From positions 682,001-746,000 of the forward strand of contig NZ_JQNA01000001.1 in the NCBI RefSeq assembly GCF_000745015.1: a stretch of 64,000 nucleotides of DNA, given 5' to 3'. This DNA comes from Burkholderia sp. 9120. GTDB lineage: Bacteria; Pseudomonadota; Gammaproteobacteria; Burkholderiales; Burkholderiaceae. Each line of letters starts with the position of its first letter. Positions within the stretch are counted from its first letter, which is position 1. A model generated the notes under the pieces. It was not told the DNA's origin. It ran no database searches and saw only the letters and a program-made list of their open reading frames with translations. The position numbers and the translations under genes are program-made. Below, piece by piece: positions 26,553 through 35,198 of this stretch.

Positions 26553-26566
26553 ATTTGGCCGTGGTG

Positions 26567-26622
26567 CGTGGTGCGTGCTGCGTGGTGCGTGCTGCGTGGT
26601 GCGTGCTGCGTGGTGCGTGCTG
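26567..26622. repeat. 14-bp tandem repeat, 4 units
   Basis: Four exact copies of CGTGGTGCGTGCTG lie just after the LLM oxidoreductase stop, in the 182-base spacer before the convergent effector-candidate gene. A partial unit precedes them. Confidence 0.9.
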
Positions 26623-26734
26623 AGTGGCAAATGGCAAGCGACAAGCGACAAGCAGTGAGCAGCACTAGCTGCACCACGCCCGGCCTCAAGCGATCGAGCG
26701 CCGGCATGTCCAGCGCTCGACCTGCAACGAACGC

Positions 26735-29700
26735 TCAAACCGCCGGTGGGTCCTTCGGCTTGACGGCTTCGAAGTGACCGCCCTGATCCCAGATCATCAC
26801 CTCGCGCACGTTTGCAGCTTGCTGATCCGCGCCGATGTGATCCAGGTGCGTTCTACCCGCCACCTGCGTGACGCCCACCACATGCAGCGGCTGCTGTGTC
26901 TGCGGGTCGCCGTTGATCATCGCCACCAGACGCTTACCCGCAGCGCCGGTGAAAGTCATCGGTTGGCCGTTCAGGATGTGTCCTTCGCCCACCAGTTTCT
27001 GCCGGTATTCGTTCACCCGCTGCGTGTGAGGCTGGCTGTAGTCGCCGGTCGCATGCTGCACCATGGAAATGAGCAGACAGTTATTCATGTCGCCGTTGTT
27101 TTTCACGACGCTGAAGCCGCTCTTCTCGAGGCTCGCTTGCGTTGGAGCGAAATCGGTGGCGGCCATGGTCGCTTGCTGTTCGTACTCCCACTGCTGATTG
27201 CTGTAGACCGCCTTTATGTCGGCGGGCAATCTGTTCCATGGCGTGATCGCGGGCGCGCTCTGCGGCAGTGCCTTGAGCGCACTCAGCGCGTCGTTGATCC
27301 GGTCGTCGTGTGCCTCGCGCGCCGGCGCTAAGGGCGCGACCAGCGCGGCAGCGGAGCTTGACGATGATGCGGCGCTTGAAGCGCTTGACGCGCTCGAAGC
27401 GGCCACGGTGTTCAACTTGGGCGTGGGCGTTTGCGGCGTGGTCAACGACGGCGACGACGGCGAATTGAGCGGCTGCGACACGCTCGCGCTGACCGACGGC
27501 TTCAGCGGCTTCGGCATCGGCGGCGTAATCGTCGACGCCGACAGCGTGTTCGGCGGCGACATGCTCGCGGTGATCGGCGGCGAAACCAGCGGCGTATTCG
27601 GCTGCAAACCGCTCGTAGTGATCGACGACGCAATAGGCGACGTGTTCGACTGCGATATGCTCGCGGTGATCGGCGGCGTAACCAGCGGCGTGTTCGGCTG
27701 CAAACCGCTCGTAGTGATCGAAGGCGCAATAGGCGACGTATTCGGCAGCGACACGCTCGCGGTAATCGGCGGCGTAGCCAGCGGTGTGTTCGGCTGCAAA
27801 CCGCTCGTAGTGATCGAAGGCGCAATAGGCGACGTAACCACCGGCGTATTCGGCGGCAGCCCACTCGCCGTCACCGACGGCCTAACCTGCGGACTAGCCA
27901 TCGGCATCGGCCTCGGTCCCGGCAACCGACTCGACGAACCCGAAGCCAAAGCCGCCATCGGCTGCATCTCGATCGCGCCCGTGGCGTTAAGGTCGAGACC
28001 GGAACCCCGGACATTTTGCAGCGGCCTGAAACCGGACGCCGGCGGGCTCACCGCCGGCGTCGGAGCCGGCTTCCCGCCGTGCAACGTGAATGTGCGTTTC
28101 GACTGACTGTCGTAGCAAAGCACGGCAGCAACCGGCGCGGCCGCGTTGCCATTGCCGCCAACGCGTTGATGCGGCTGCGCGCCGGTAGCATCCACGAGTT
28201 TGACCGCCGCGCCCGGCTTGCCATAGACCTGAGCCGCGACCTGTGCGATCACGTCCGCATGCTGCGCCACATCGATGGGCAGCAGCGGCGACGCGCTGGC
28301 ACCCGGCGCCGTACCCGCACCCGCACCCTGACTCTGACTCTGACGCAACGTCTGAATCACTTGCGCGCGCGCCTTCATCACCTGCCTGTTCATCTCGCTC
28401 GACGACGCATCGCTCTTACCCGAGAAATTCTGATGCAACGCGTACAACATCGAATCGAGACCCGGCGTACCCGGGTTGTCGATCACATCGACGCCAGCCT
28501 CTTCGAAATGGTTGCGCCACTGCAACGGCTCGGCCGCATCCGAAGGCTGAAGCTGAACCCGTTCGACGGCGTCCGCCGCGCGATTGCGGCCCGCCTGATC
28601 GAGCGTGACCGTAGAGAAACGCCGCCGCACGTTTTCGCCGAACAGATGACCTTCGAGCCACTTGCACGCGTCCTTGCGACTCATACCCTGGAGGCCCGCA
28701 ATATCCTTTTCGGTGAAGCGGAAATCGCGCAGCATGTTCCTCGCCGCGACCGCGCCCTCGCCGCCTTCGCGCCACCCCGCCACGAACTGGCGAACCGCGA
28801 ACGGCGGATTGTCCTGCGCGAAACGTGTTTTCAGATGCTCCGCGACCGCTGCGGGCGTTTTGCCCTGATAGCCGGCCTTATCGAAACCGAGATCGCCCGG
28901 GGCGTGTCCCGCCGACAGTTGTTCGGACAGCGTGCCGATTCCGGCGGCCGGATCGTAAGCCGCTTCATCGAGGAAATGCGTCTTGAGCGCGGCAAACGAC
29001 TCGTCCGGATTCGAGTCGTCGTCGATCGCGCGCAAGGCGTCGGAGTTATGGGTCTGCGCCTCGGCATCGATCATTTGCCGTGCCTGATTGCGATGAAAAT
29101 GCGAGGCGACGCCGCCGCGCTCGTCGGCCAGCACACGCAGCGCGACCAGCACATTGTTCTCCGGGTTTTTAGACGCCAGAAACTCGCGGGCGCCCGCATG
29201 ATTGCCGGACCGTTCAAGCCCGTCGAGCTTCTTGATGTCCGCGTCGCCGAGTTTCAGTTCGTTGCGCAGGAACATGTCGCGATGCTGCAGACGCTGCGTC
29301 GACCCCGCGCCTGATTCGATCCGTTCGCGCACCCGAGGCAGCGCGCGCATCAGCGCTTCCTCGCGCATCTTTGCGTCGATCGGCCGGGCGTTCTTCTGCG
29401 TGATATAGCTGACGATCCCCCGGCGGCCCGCATAGATCAGATATACCGGACTCAGCACCGCGCGCGACGCGCTCACCTGGCCTGCGGTCGCCGCGGCAAC
29501 CGGATTCACTGCCAACTCGGCCACGCCCGCTGCCATGTTGACCGCGCCGTAGGCGACCTGCACCTTCGCGTGCCGCTTTTCCTCTTTCAGATTGTCGAGG
29601 TTGAGAGCCTGGTAAGCCGACAGATGCTGCTTCAGCATCTCCGGCGGCGCGACCGTCTGCGGTGTCGTGCCGCTCGGCTTCAAGGGCACGACTTTCGCGT

Positions 29701-31168
29701 TGTAGCGCGTCTTGAGCTCCTGCATCCGCTCGATCGTCGCACCACCGATGAAGTGCTTCGCCAGCGCCTGGCGAATATCGCCGCGCTGATATTTCGTCGT
29801 GGGCAAGGTGGCGTCGCTTTTCCAGAAACGCCATGAGCCGAAGTGCAGCGTGTCGCGCACGCGCGAGCGATCGGTCTCGGAGAGTCCTTTGTAGCGTTCG
29901 AGAAACGCATCCGGATCGCCCGAGCGGGCAATCGCCGTCAGCGCGTTCTTGTCGAACTCGCTCTTCTGCACCCCGTGCGCCGCGAAGTGCGGGTCCAGCT
30001 TGCCCAGATCGGGACCGGCCCGCTTGCCGCGCGACTCTTCACGGATCGTCGCCAGATGCGTGAACAGCGAATCGGTGCGGCCCGGCCTCACATCGGCGGC
30101 GATGAAGGTGTCGATCACGTCTTCGCGAATCGCGCGCCGCGTGCTCGCCGTATTCAGATTGGTCTTGCGGTTGAAGTTGAGGACGTTGAGCTTGATCCGC
30201 TCGCCGGGGAAATGCAGCATCTGGTTCAGCCGCGTCTGTCCGCCGCCGCCCACCGACGCGAAATTCTGCGTGAACTTCGTGACCTCGGCGTCGCTGCGTT
30301 GCCGCAGGATCGAATAGACGTTCGGGTCGATCCTGCCTCGCGCGTGCAGATCGTCGAGCGCTTGCAGGCCGGGGCTCGTCGCATCCTCACGCGCGCTCGC
30401 CGGATGATCGAGCGCGGTACTGAACGCGTGGGTGCGCTGCACCTTGCGGTCGACCGCCCGGCTTTGCAGCGCGCCGGCCGCCGTGTACATCGCGCCGGAA
30501 GCGATGGCGAGCGCGCCGTCCGCATACACCGGCCCCGGCGCCTTGCCGTACAGCGAGGTGCCCGGATGCGTGACCGATTCCATGCGGCTGGTCATGTTCA
30601 GCGCGCCCAGCCCGACATCGCGAAACGCGCCGGGCGCGGCGCGCTGGAGATTGCCTTTGTCCTGAGCCAGCACCCGCCGTGCTTCGTCGCCGTCGAGCGT
30701 GCCCTTTTCCGTCGTCTTGACCTTGTTCGCGCTGTTCGCGACCTTGAAAGCCTTGTTCGCGGTGCTGACGGTGGTAGCGACGATGTCGAGTGCCTGAGGC
30801 ACGGCGCCCAGCGAGCCCGCGACTTCGGCGAGCGTTTTGGTTCCGTCGGAGGCGTGGCCGGCGGCGCTCGCCAGGCCGCCGCCGGACGACGCCGCGTTGT
30901 TCACGCCCCACCCCAGATAGCCGCCGGACGCCGTGGTGCCGAGCGGCGATTCGATGGCCGCGATGCCTTGGCCGGTCTTTTTGGTCGTCTTCGACAGCTT
31001 TGCCTTCAGCTTGCCGAGCGTCGACAACTGGGCGCTGCCTTGCTGCGTCGGCGTGGGCGTCGTCGATGCAGGGGTCGGGTGGGAGGGATCGGTGGACGGG
31101 TGCTCGCCGTTGGCCGGGTCCGGCACATGTCCAGCACGGGGCGAACTTGGAATGGACGGTGTCGACAT
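26735..31168 (-). CDS. Large effector candidate with OTU-like cysteine protease C-terminus
   Basis: 1477 residues, not a family I can name. The N-terminal 65 residues are Ser/Pro/Thr-rich without a signal peptide, as in type III effectors. A long mostly helical middle follows with one hydrophobic stretch near residues 570-610. Then comes a 32-residue tandem repeat region (about 1110-1205) rich in Thr/Pro/Ser/Asn and a Ser/Ala linker. The end recalls OTU cysteine proteases: GDMNNCLLISMVQHATG with Cys1364 in the place of the OTU DGNCL Cys, and DQGGHFEAV with His1465. The ATG at 31168 follows GGAGAGCAGC. An OTU domain would point to deubiquitinase activity in a eukaryotic host, which is inference. 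Confidence 0.68.
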   Translation of the reverse strand: MSTPSIPSSPRAGHVPDPANGEHPSTDPSHPTPASTTPTPTQQGSAQLSTLGKLKAKLSKTTKKTGQGIAAIESPLGTTASGGYLGWGVNNAASSGGGLASAAGHASDGTKTLAEVAGSLGAVPQALDIVATTVSTANKAFKVANSANKVKTTEKGTLDGDEARRVLAQDKGNLQRAAPGAFRDVGLGALNMTSRMESVTHPGTSLYGKAPGPVYADGALAIASGAMYTAAGALQSRAVDRKVQRTHAFSTALDHPASAREDATSPGLQALDDLHARGRIDPNVYSILRQRSDAEVTKFTQNFASVGGGGQTRLNQMLHFPGERIKLNVLNFNRKTNLNTASTRRAIREDVIDTFIAADVRPGRTDSLFTHLATIREESRGKRAGPDLGKLDPHFAAHGVQKSEFDKNALTAIARSGDPDAFLERYKGLSETDRSRVRDTLHFGSWRFWKSDATLPTTKYQRGDIRQALAKHFIGGATIERMQELKTRYNAKVVPLKPSGTTPQTVAPPEMLKQHLSAYQALNLDNLKEEKRHAKVQVAYGAVNMAAGVAELAVNPVAAATAGQVSASRAVLSPVYLIYAGRRGIVSYITQKNARPIDAKMREEALMRALPRVRERIESGAGSTQRLQHRDMFLRNELKLGDADIKKLDGLERSGNHAGAREFLASKNPENNVLVALRVLADERGGVASHFHRNQARQMIDAEAQTHNSDALRAIDDDSNPDESFAALKTHFLDEAAYDPAAGIGTLSEQLSAGHAPGDLGFDKAGYQGKTPAAVAEHLKTRFAQDNPPFAVRQFVAGWREGGEGAVAARNMLRDFRFTEKDIAGLQGMSRKDACKWLEGHLFGENVRRRFSTVTLDQAGRNRAADAVERVQLQPSDAAEPLQWRNHFEEAGVDVIDNPGTPGLDSMLYALHQNFSGKSDASSSEMNRQVMKARAQVIQTLRQSQSQGAGAGTAPGASASPLLPIDVAQHADVIAQVAAQVYGKPGAAVKLVDATGAQPHQRVGGNGNAAAPVAAVLCYDSQSKRTFTLHGGKPAPTPAVSPPASGFRPLQNVRGSGLDLNATGAIEMQPMAALASGSSSRLPGPRPMPMASPQVRPSVTASGLPPNTPVVTSPIAPSITTSGLQPNTPLATPPITASVSLPNTSPIAPSITTSGLQPNTPLVTPPITASISQSNTSPIASSITTSGLQPNTPLVSPPITASMSPPNTLSASTITPPMPKPLKPSVSASVSQPLNSPSSPSLTTPQTPTPKLNTVAASSASSASSAASSSSSAAALVAPLAPAREAHDDRINDALSALKALPQSAPAITPWNRLPADIKAVYSNQQWEYEQQATMAATDFAPTQASLEKSGFSVVKNNGDMNNCLLISMVQHATGDYSQPHTQRVNEYRQKLVGEGHILNGQPMTFTGAAGKRLVAMINGDPQTQQPLHVVGVTQVAGRTHLDHIGADQQAANVREVMIWDQGGHFEAVKPKDPPAV
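27555..27842 (-). repeat. 96-bp in-frame tandem repeat within the effector candidate
   Basis: Three near-identical 96-base units, anchored by GCTGCAAACCGCTCG on the plus strand at 27601, 27697 and 27793, encode 32-residue units with SGLQPNTPL and PPITAS motifs. A partial unit follows on each side. Confidence 0.9.
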
Positions 31169-31343
31169 GCTGCTCTCCGTGGCGATCGGGCTCGATTCGT
31201 CAGTACAGCGGAAATCGATGTGTCGACCCAACGCAAAACGGAACTGCCGAACGGCCAGGCGAAGTTTTTGTCAGCCTGATGACGGTTGTGGGAAGTTTTG
31301 ATGCGGTACGGGTGGGTGTGGTGTGGATGGGTGTGGCGCGGAT

Positions 31344-31418
31344 GACTGGACTGGACTGGACTGGACCGGACCGGACTGGACTGGACTGGACCGGACTGGA
31401 CTGGACCGGACCGGACCG
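31344..31418. repeat. Pentanucleotide tandem repeat, 15 units
   Basis: Fifteen units of GACTG or GACCG occupy the 335-base spacer between the effector candidate and the pyruvyl transferase gene. The rest of the spacer holds short GTGGGTGTGG-like runs and no ORF. Confidence 0.9.
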
Positions 31419-31503
31419 CGTCGCGTCATGGCATGGCACGTAACGGCATGTCATGTCATGGCACGGCAATGCGCGTGCATCTGTGCACTCGCGCGATCAG
31501 CGT

Positions 31504-32988
31504 TCAGCCTTCGAGTGCAACGCGCAGCCTGTCGCCCATCGCGTCGATACGGACGCGTTGCGACGTTGCATAGTCCGCGTAAGCCGCGATCAGCGCGGTG
31601 CGCACCTCATCGCGGCACAGCGATCCGATCGCCGTCAGTGTGGCTTGCGCGCCGTCCGCGTCGTCACAAGCCGCGCTCCATTGCGGGCATCCCACTTCGC
31701 CAAGCAAACGCTCGATGCGCGTGTCCATTGACAATCCGAACACCGGCACACCGTGCGATATCGCGAGCACGGCCGCGTGATAGCGCGTCGTCACGACGCA
31801 GGCGGCATGCGCGACCGCTGCGGCCACTTCGTCGAGCGTCCGCGGGCCACGCGTGACGAGCTCGATCTCGAACGGCAGCCGCGCGGCCAGATCGACGCAG
31901 GCGCTGTGGTCGAGTTGCTCCATGCCCACCAGCACCGGCGTATAACCCTGCTCCCGCAAGCCGATGGCGATCTGCGCGAAGCGATCGAGATACGCGTGAT
32001 AAGCCTCGGCACGCGCCGCGTCCCAACTGTGGAAATGCAGCGGCCCGTAACGCAGCGGCGATGTTTCGCCGCGCGCGTCGAGCTCACGAGCACGTGCGGC
32101 ATCGGCACGCACCGGCCACCAGAACGGATTGTTCGGACACAGCGCGACGCGTCGCGCGGCGGGCGATGCGGCGCTTGCTTCAGGCCGCGCCCGATAAGTC
32201 CATGCCGTATCGGCGCCGGCCTGCGCGAGCACGCCGAGCGACGCGAGTTGTTGTCGCGCCGCGTCGTTGCGGCAGATAATCTCGCCGCCATCGGCGTTAC
32301 GTTCGACGAAGCGCGTCAGCGCGGCGCTCATCGTGCCGCTGTCCACGCCATAGGCAATCGCCGGCCGCCCGTGAGCGTGCGCGAGCGCGAGGCCGCCGAT
32401 CAGTACGCCCGCTAGCGAATCCGAAAATTTCGACGTGTAAGTCGAGCCTTCGACATTCAGCACGAGGTCGGCTTCGCGCACGGCGGCATCGAGCGCATCG
32501 GGCAGATAAGGCAGCGCCGGGGTGAGGCGCGGCGTGTCGGCCAGCAGCGGATGATCGAAGCAGTCGCCGAGCGCGAACAGCGTGATCTGCGGCACGCGCG
32601 GCGCGAGCACGCGGCGTAGCTGCGCGATCGTTTCGATCGTGCGCAGATCGGCGCCGGTGTTGCCTGCGCCGGTATAGCCGAGCAGCAGCACGCGCGGTGC
32701 GGTGTTTGGGGCACTTGGCGAACTTGACGCGCCTGGCGCACTCGACGTACTTGCTGCGCTTGGCACACCCGGCACACCCGGCGAGCTTGACGCTCCTGAC
32801 ACACTCGGCGCGCCTAGTCCCTCGCCCGACGCGCGCGGGCCGCCACGTGCCGACGCACGTCGCGCCGCACCGATACGTTGCTGCAGATCGTCGAGAAAAA
32901 CTTCATCCGGCGCGCTCGCGCTCGCATACCGGTTCAAGGCCGCGAGCGAACGCTCCAACGGACTGGCCACCACGTCCCAATCCATCAT
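31504..32988 (-). CDS. Polysaccharide pyruvyl transferase family protein
   Basis: 494 residues. The CsaB/AmsJ family core begins after residue 95 with GYTGAGNTGADLRTIE. The motifs NVEGSTYTSKFSD, TTRYHAAVLAISHGVPVFGL and MDTRIERLLGEV follow. Family members transfer pyruvate ketal groups onto sugars, or act as related glycosyl-like transferases. Residues 55-95 are a Ser/Pro/Gly/Val low-complexity run. The ATG at 32988 overlaps the stop of the MenD-like gene (ATGA). It is the last gene of a three-gene coupled operon whose pathway is not known. Confidence 0.82.
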   Translation of the reverse strand: MMDWDVVASPLERSLAALNRYASASAPDEVFLDDLQQRIGAARRASARGGPRASGEGLGAPSVSGASSSPGVPGVPSAASTSSAPGASSSPSAPNTAPRVLLLGYTGAGNTGADLRTIETIAQLRRVLAPRVPQITLFALGDCFDHPLLADTPRLTPALPYLPDALDAAVREADLVLNVEGSTYTSKFSDSLAGVLIGGLALAHAHGRPAIAYGVDSGTMSAALTRFVERNADGGEIICRNDAARQQLASLGVLAQAGADTAWTYRARPEASAASPAARRVALCPNNPFWWPVRADAARARELDARGETSPLRYGPLHFHSWDAARAEAYHAYLDRFAQIAIGLREQGYTPVLVGMEQLDHSACVDLAARLPFEIELVTRGPRTLDEVAAAVAHAACVVTTRYHAAVLAISHGVPVFGLSMDTRIERLLGEVGCPQWSAACDDADGAQATLTAIGSLCRDEVRTALIAAYADYATSQRVRIDAMGDRLRVALEG

Positions 32989-35198
32989 GCCGCCCCCAAC
33001 GTTTGCGCAAGCTGATTCATCTGCATCGCGCCGGAGTACGGTTCGACGGCGATTTCCACGATCGTCACACCGGCGTGCTCTTTGGCATCGGCGAGGGCCG
33101 CGTCCAGTTCGGCGTGCGTGCCGACCCGTCGATGCGCCAGCCCGAATCCTTGCGCGAGTGCGCCGAGGTCGAGCCGATAGGGATTGCGGATCGTGCGCCG
33201 ATAAGCCGGCGCTTGCGCGATGGGCAGGAAATCGAAGATCGCGCCGCCGCCGTTGTCGACCACGCAGACGCAGGCGGGCGTCTGCACACGCTGCGCGCTG
33301 GCCAACGCGGACAGATCGTGGACCAACGCCTGATCGCCGAGCAGCAGCAGTCCCGTGTCGCCACGCGAGAGCGCCTCGCCGATGAACGTCGACAGTGTGC
33401 CGTCGATACCGCTCACCCCGCGATTGACATAGATGTCCTGACGCGCGGCGCGCACGTCGTAACCGATGTCGGCATGGCGCATCGACATCGAATTGCCGAG
33501 ATGGACGAACGCGAAACCCGGCGCAGCCAGCACGCGATGCACCGCCGACACTTCGCCCCATTCGAGCGACGCGACGCATGCGCGTCGCTCGCGCGCGCCG
33601 TAGCTGGCGACGCTGGCCCAGCGGTCACGCCACGAGAAGGCAACGGGCGCGGCGGGTTCGTTGGGGCGAGTGTTTGCTTCGATGTTTGCTTCCGCGCACG
33701 CATGCAAATCCATCCGGCCACGCACCGCTTCGCGCAGCGCTCGCCCCATCTCCAGCAAAGCGCTAACCGAAGGCGCCACCACCACATCGCGCGGATCGAG
33801 CGCCTGATGCAGATAGTCATACGCCACACGGCACGGCGCGATCTTGATGGTGGGCACGTCGGCCTGCGTTTCGAGGTAGGCATGCAGCACCGGCATCACC
33901 GGCGCGAGGCCGAAGCGCACGATCAATTCCGCACGCGTGTTTGCAAGTCGCGCAGCACCGCCGAATACATCGAAGGCGTTGACGATCAGCGCGCCCGGCG
34001 CGCCGCGTGCCGCCGTCTGAGGCGCCAGCGCGGACGGCCCCGAACGCAGTCCGCTGCCGGCATCGGCGAGTACCGGAAAACCGCTCGATGCCGCCAGCGC
34101 GAAAATCGCTTCGAGCGGCACACCAGGTTCGGGTCCGACGACGATCAAGCCGTCGAGACCTTCAGTGAGCGGCCGATCGCCGCGCTTCGCCAGCACGCGA
34201 GACATAACACGCGCAACGACCTGTTCAAGCTCGTGCGCGTGCTCTTTCGCGTGATCGCTCGGGCGCTCGTTCGCCTGCTCGTTCGCCTGCTCGTTGGTGC
34301 CGTGATCGTTGGTGCCGTGCTCGTACGAGCCGTGCTCGCTCCCGTGCTCAAGCACTCGTTCAACCACATGCTCATTCATGTGCTCGCCCGCACTTGCGGC
34401 GTGCGCGTCCAACGCCTGAACTTCAGCCACGCCAGCAACATCGCGCTGCGTCACCATCCCGCGTACGACACCGGCCACGTCACCGGCCCCTCGCACCGCA
34501 CGAACCGTTTCGCCCGACACCGGCTGCGTCTCGACCGCATCGTAGACACCCGCCAGCGGCACATTCACATGCACCGGCCCACGCGTCGGCCGCCGGGCGG
34601 GCGGATGCGCATCGGCGCGCGACAAGCCATCGCCGATGTCATCCACACCCTCGACCATCGCCGCAAGCGCCGCCGCTACCCTGCCCCTCGCCTGCTCCAC
34701 CGCGTGCGGCGAATCGACAGGATCGTCCAGATCCGCCTGGGCGCGCACGAACGCGCGCGTCGCGCCGAGATGATCGGCCATCTGCCCAAAGCCCGTCCCG
34801 CGCAAAGCCCGCGGACGATCGCAGGTCAGCACCACGAGCGGCACATCGGCGGCGTCCGCTTCGGTCAGCGCCGGCAACACATTCGCGACCGCCGAGCCGG
34901 AAGTCGTGACGATCGCCACCGGCGACCCGCTCGCCTTCGCGAGCCCAAGCGCGACGAACCCGCCGCTGCGCTCGTCGGTGCAGACCATCTCGACGGCGAT
35001 ATGCGGATGCGCATCGACCGCGAGACACATTGCACTGGCACGTCCACCGGGGCACAACACAGCATGACGCACGCCGGCCGCGCTCAGCATCTCGACGATG
35101 CATTCCACCCAGACCGCGTTGAGCGATTCGTCATCCGCAGCAGCATCGTCGCGAAGCGCTTCGCCGCGCAGCGTCGCCTCATCGAAAACGGCCGCCAT
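32985..35198 (-). CDS. MenD-like thiamine diphosphate enzyme
   Basis: About 737 residues, longer than usual MenD (about 555). The N-terminal PYR domain has CPGGRASAMCLAV, a CTDERSGGFVALGLAKASG segment with the catalytic Glu, and TSGSAVANVLPAL. The C-terminal PP domain has GDQALVHDLSAL and VVDNGGGAIFDFLP, the ThDP/Mg site. MenD makes SEPHCHC from isochorismate and 2-oxoglutarate for menaquinone. No menF, menH, menC, menB or menE is nearby, so a different carboligation may be its role. An Asn/Glu/His-rich repeat inserts around residues 275-330. The start is the ATG sharing a base with the previous stop (TGATG); a GTG three bases upstream is an alternative. Confidence 0.78.
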   Translation of the reverse strand: MAAVFDEATLRGEALRDDAAADDESLNAVWVECIVEMLSAAGVRHAVLCPGGRASAMCLAVDAHPHIAVEMVCTDERSGGFVALGLAKASGSPVAIVTTSGSAVANVLPALTEADAADVPLVVLTCDRPRALRGTGFGQMADHLGATRAFVRAQADLDDPVDSPHAVEQARGRVAAALAAMVEGVDDIGDGLSRADAHPPARRPTRGPVHVNVPLAGVYDAVETQPVSGETVRAVRGAGDVAGVVRGMVTQRDVAGVAEVQALDAHAASAGEHMNEHVVERVLEHGSEHGSYEHGTNDHGTNEQANEQANERPSDHAKEHAHELEQVVARVMSRVLAKRGDRPLTEGLDGLIVVGPEPGVPLEAIFALAASSGFPVLADAGSGLRSGPSALAPQTAARGAPGALIVNAFDVFGGAARLANTRAELIVRFGLAPVMPVLHAYLETQADVPTIKIAPCRVAYDYLHQALDPRDVVVAPSVSALLEMGRALREAVRGRMDLHACAEANIEANTRPNEPAAPVAFSWRDRWASVASYGARERRACVASLEWGEVSAVHRVLAAPGFAFVHLGNSMSMRHADIGYDVRAARQDIYVNRGVSGIDGTLSTFIGEALSRGDTGLLLLGDQALVHDLSALASAQRVQTPACVCVVDNGGGAIFDFLPIAQAPAYRRTIRNPYRLDLGALAQGFGLAHRRVGTHAELDAALADAKEHAGVTIVEIAVEPYSGAMQMNQLAQTLGAA

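Noticed and set aside
31239..31263. Imperfect PIP box (TTCGC-N15-TTCCG, minus strand) upstream of the large effector candidate
   Set aside because: One half-site departs from TTCGB and no YANNNT lies 30-32 bases downstream, so it was not listed as a promoter, though weak use is possible.
32985..35198. True menaquinone pathway gene menD
   Set aside because: No other men gene is near, the protein is longer than MenD, and it is coupled to a Rieske oxygenase and a pyruvyl transferase; only the enzyme family is claimed.
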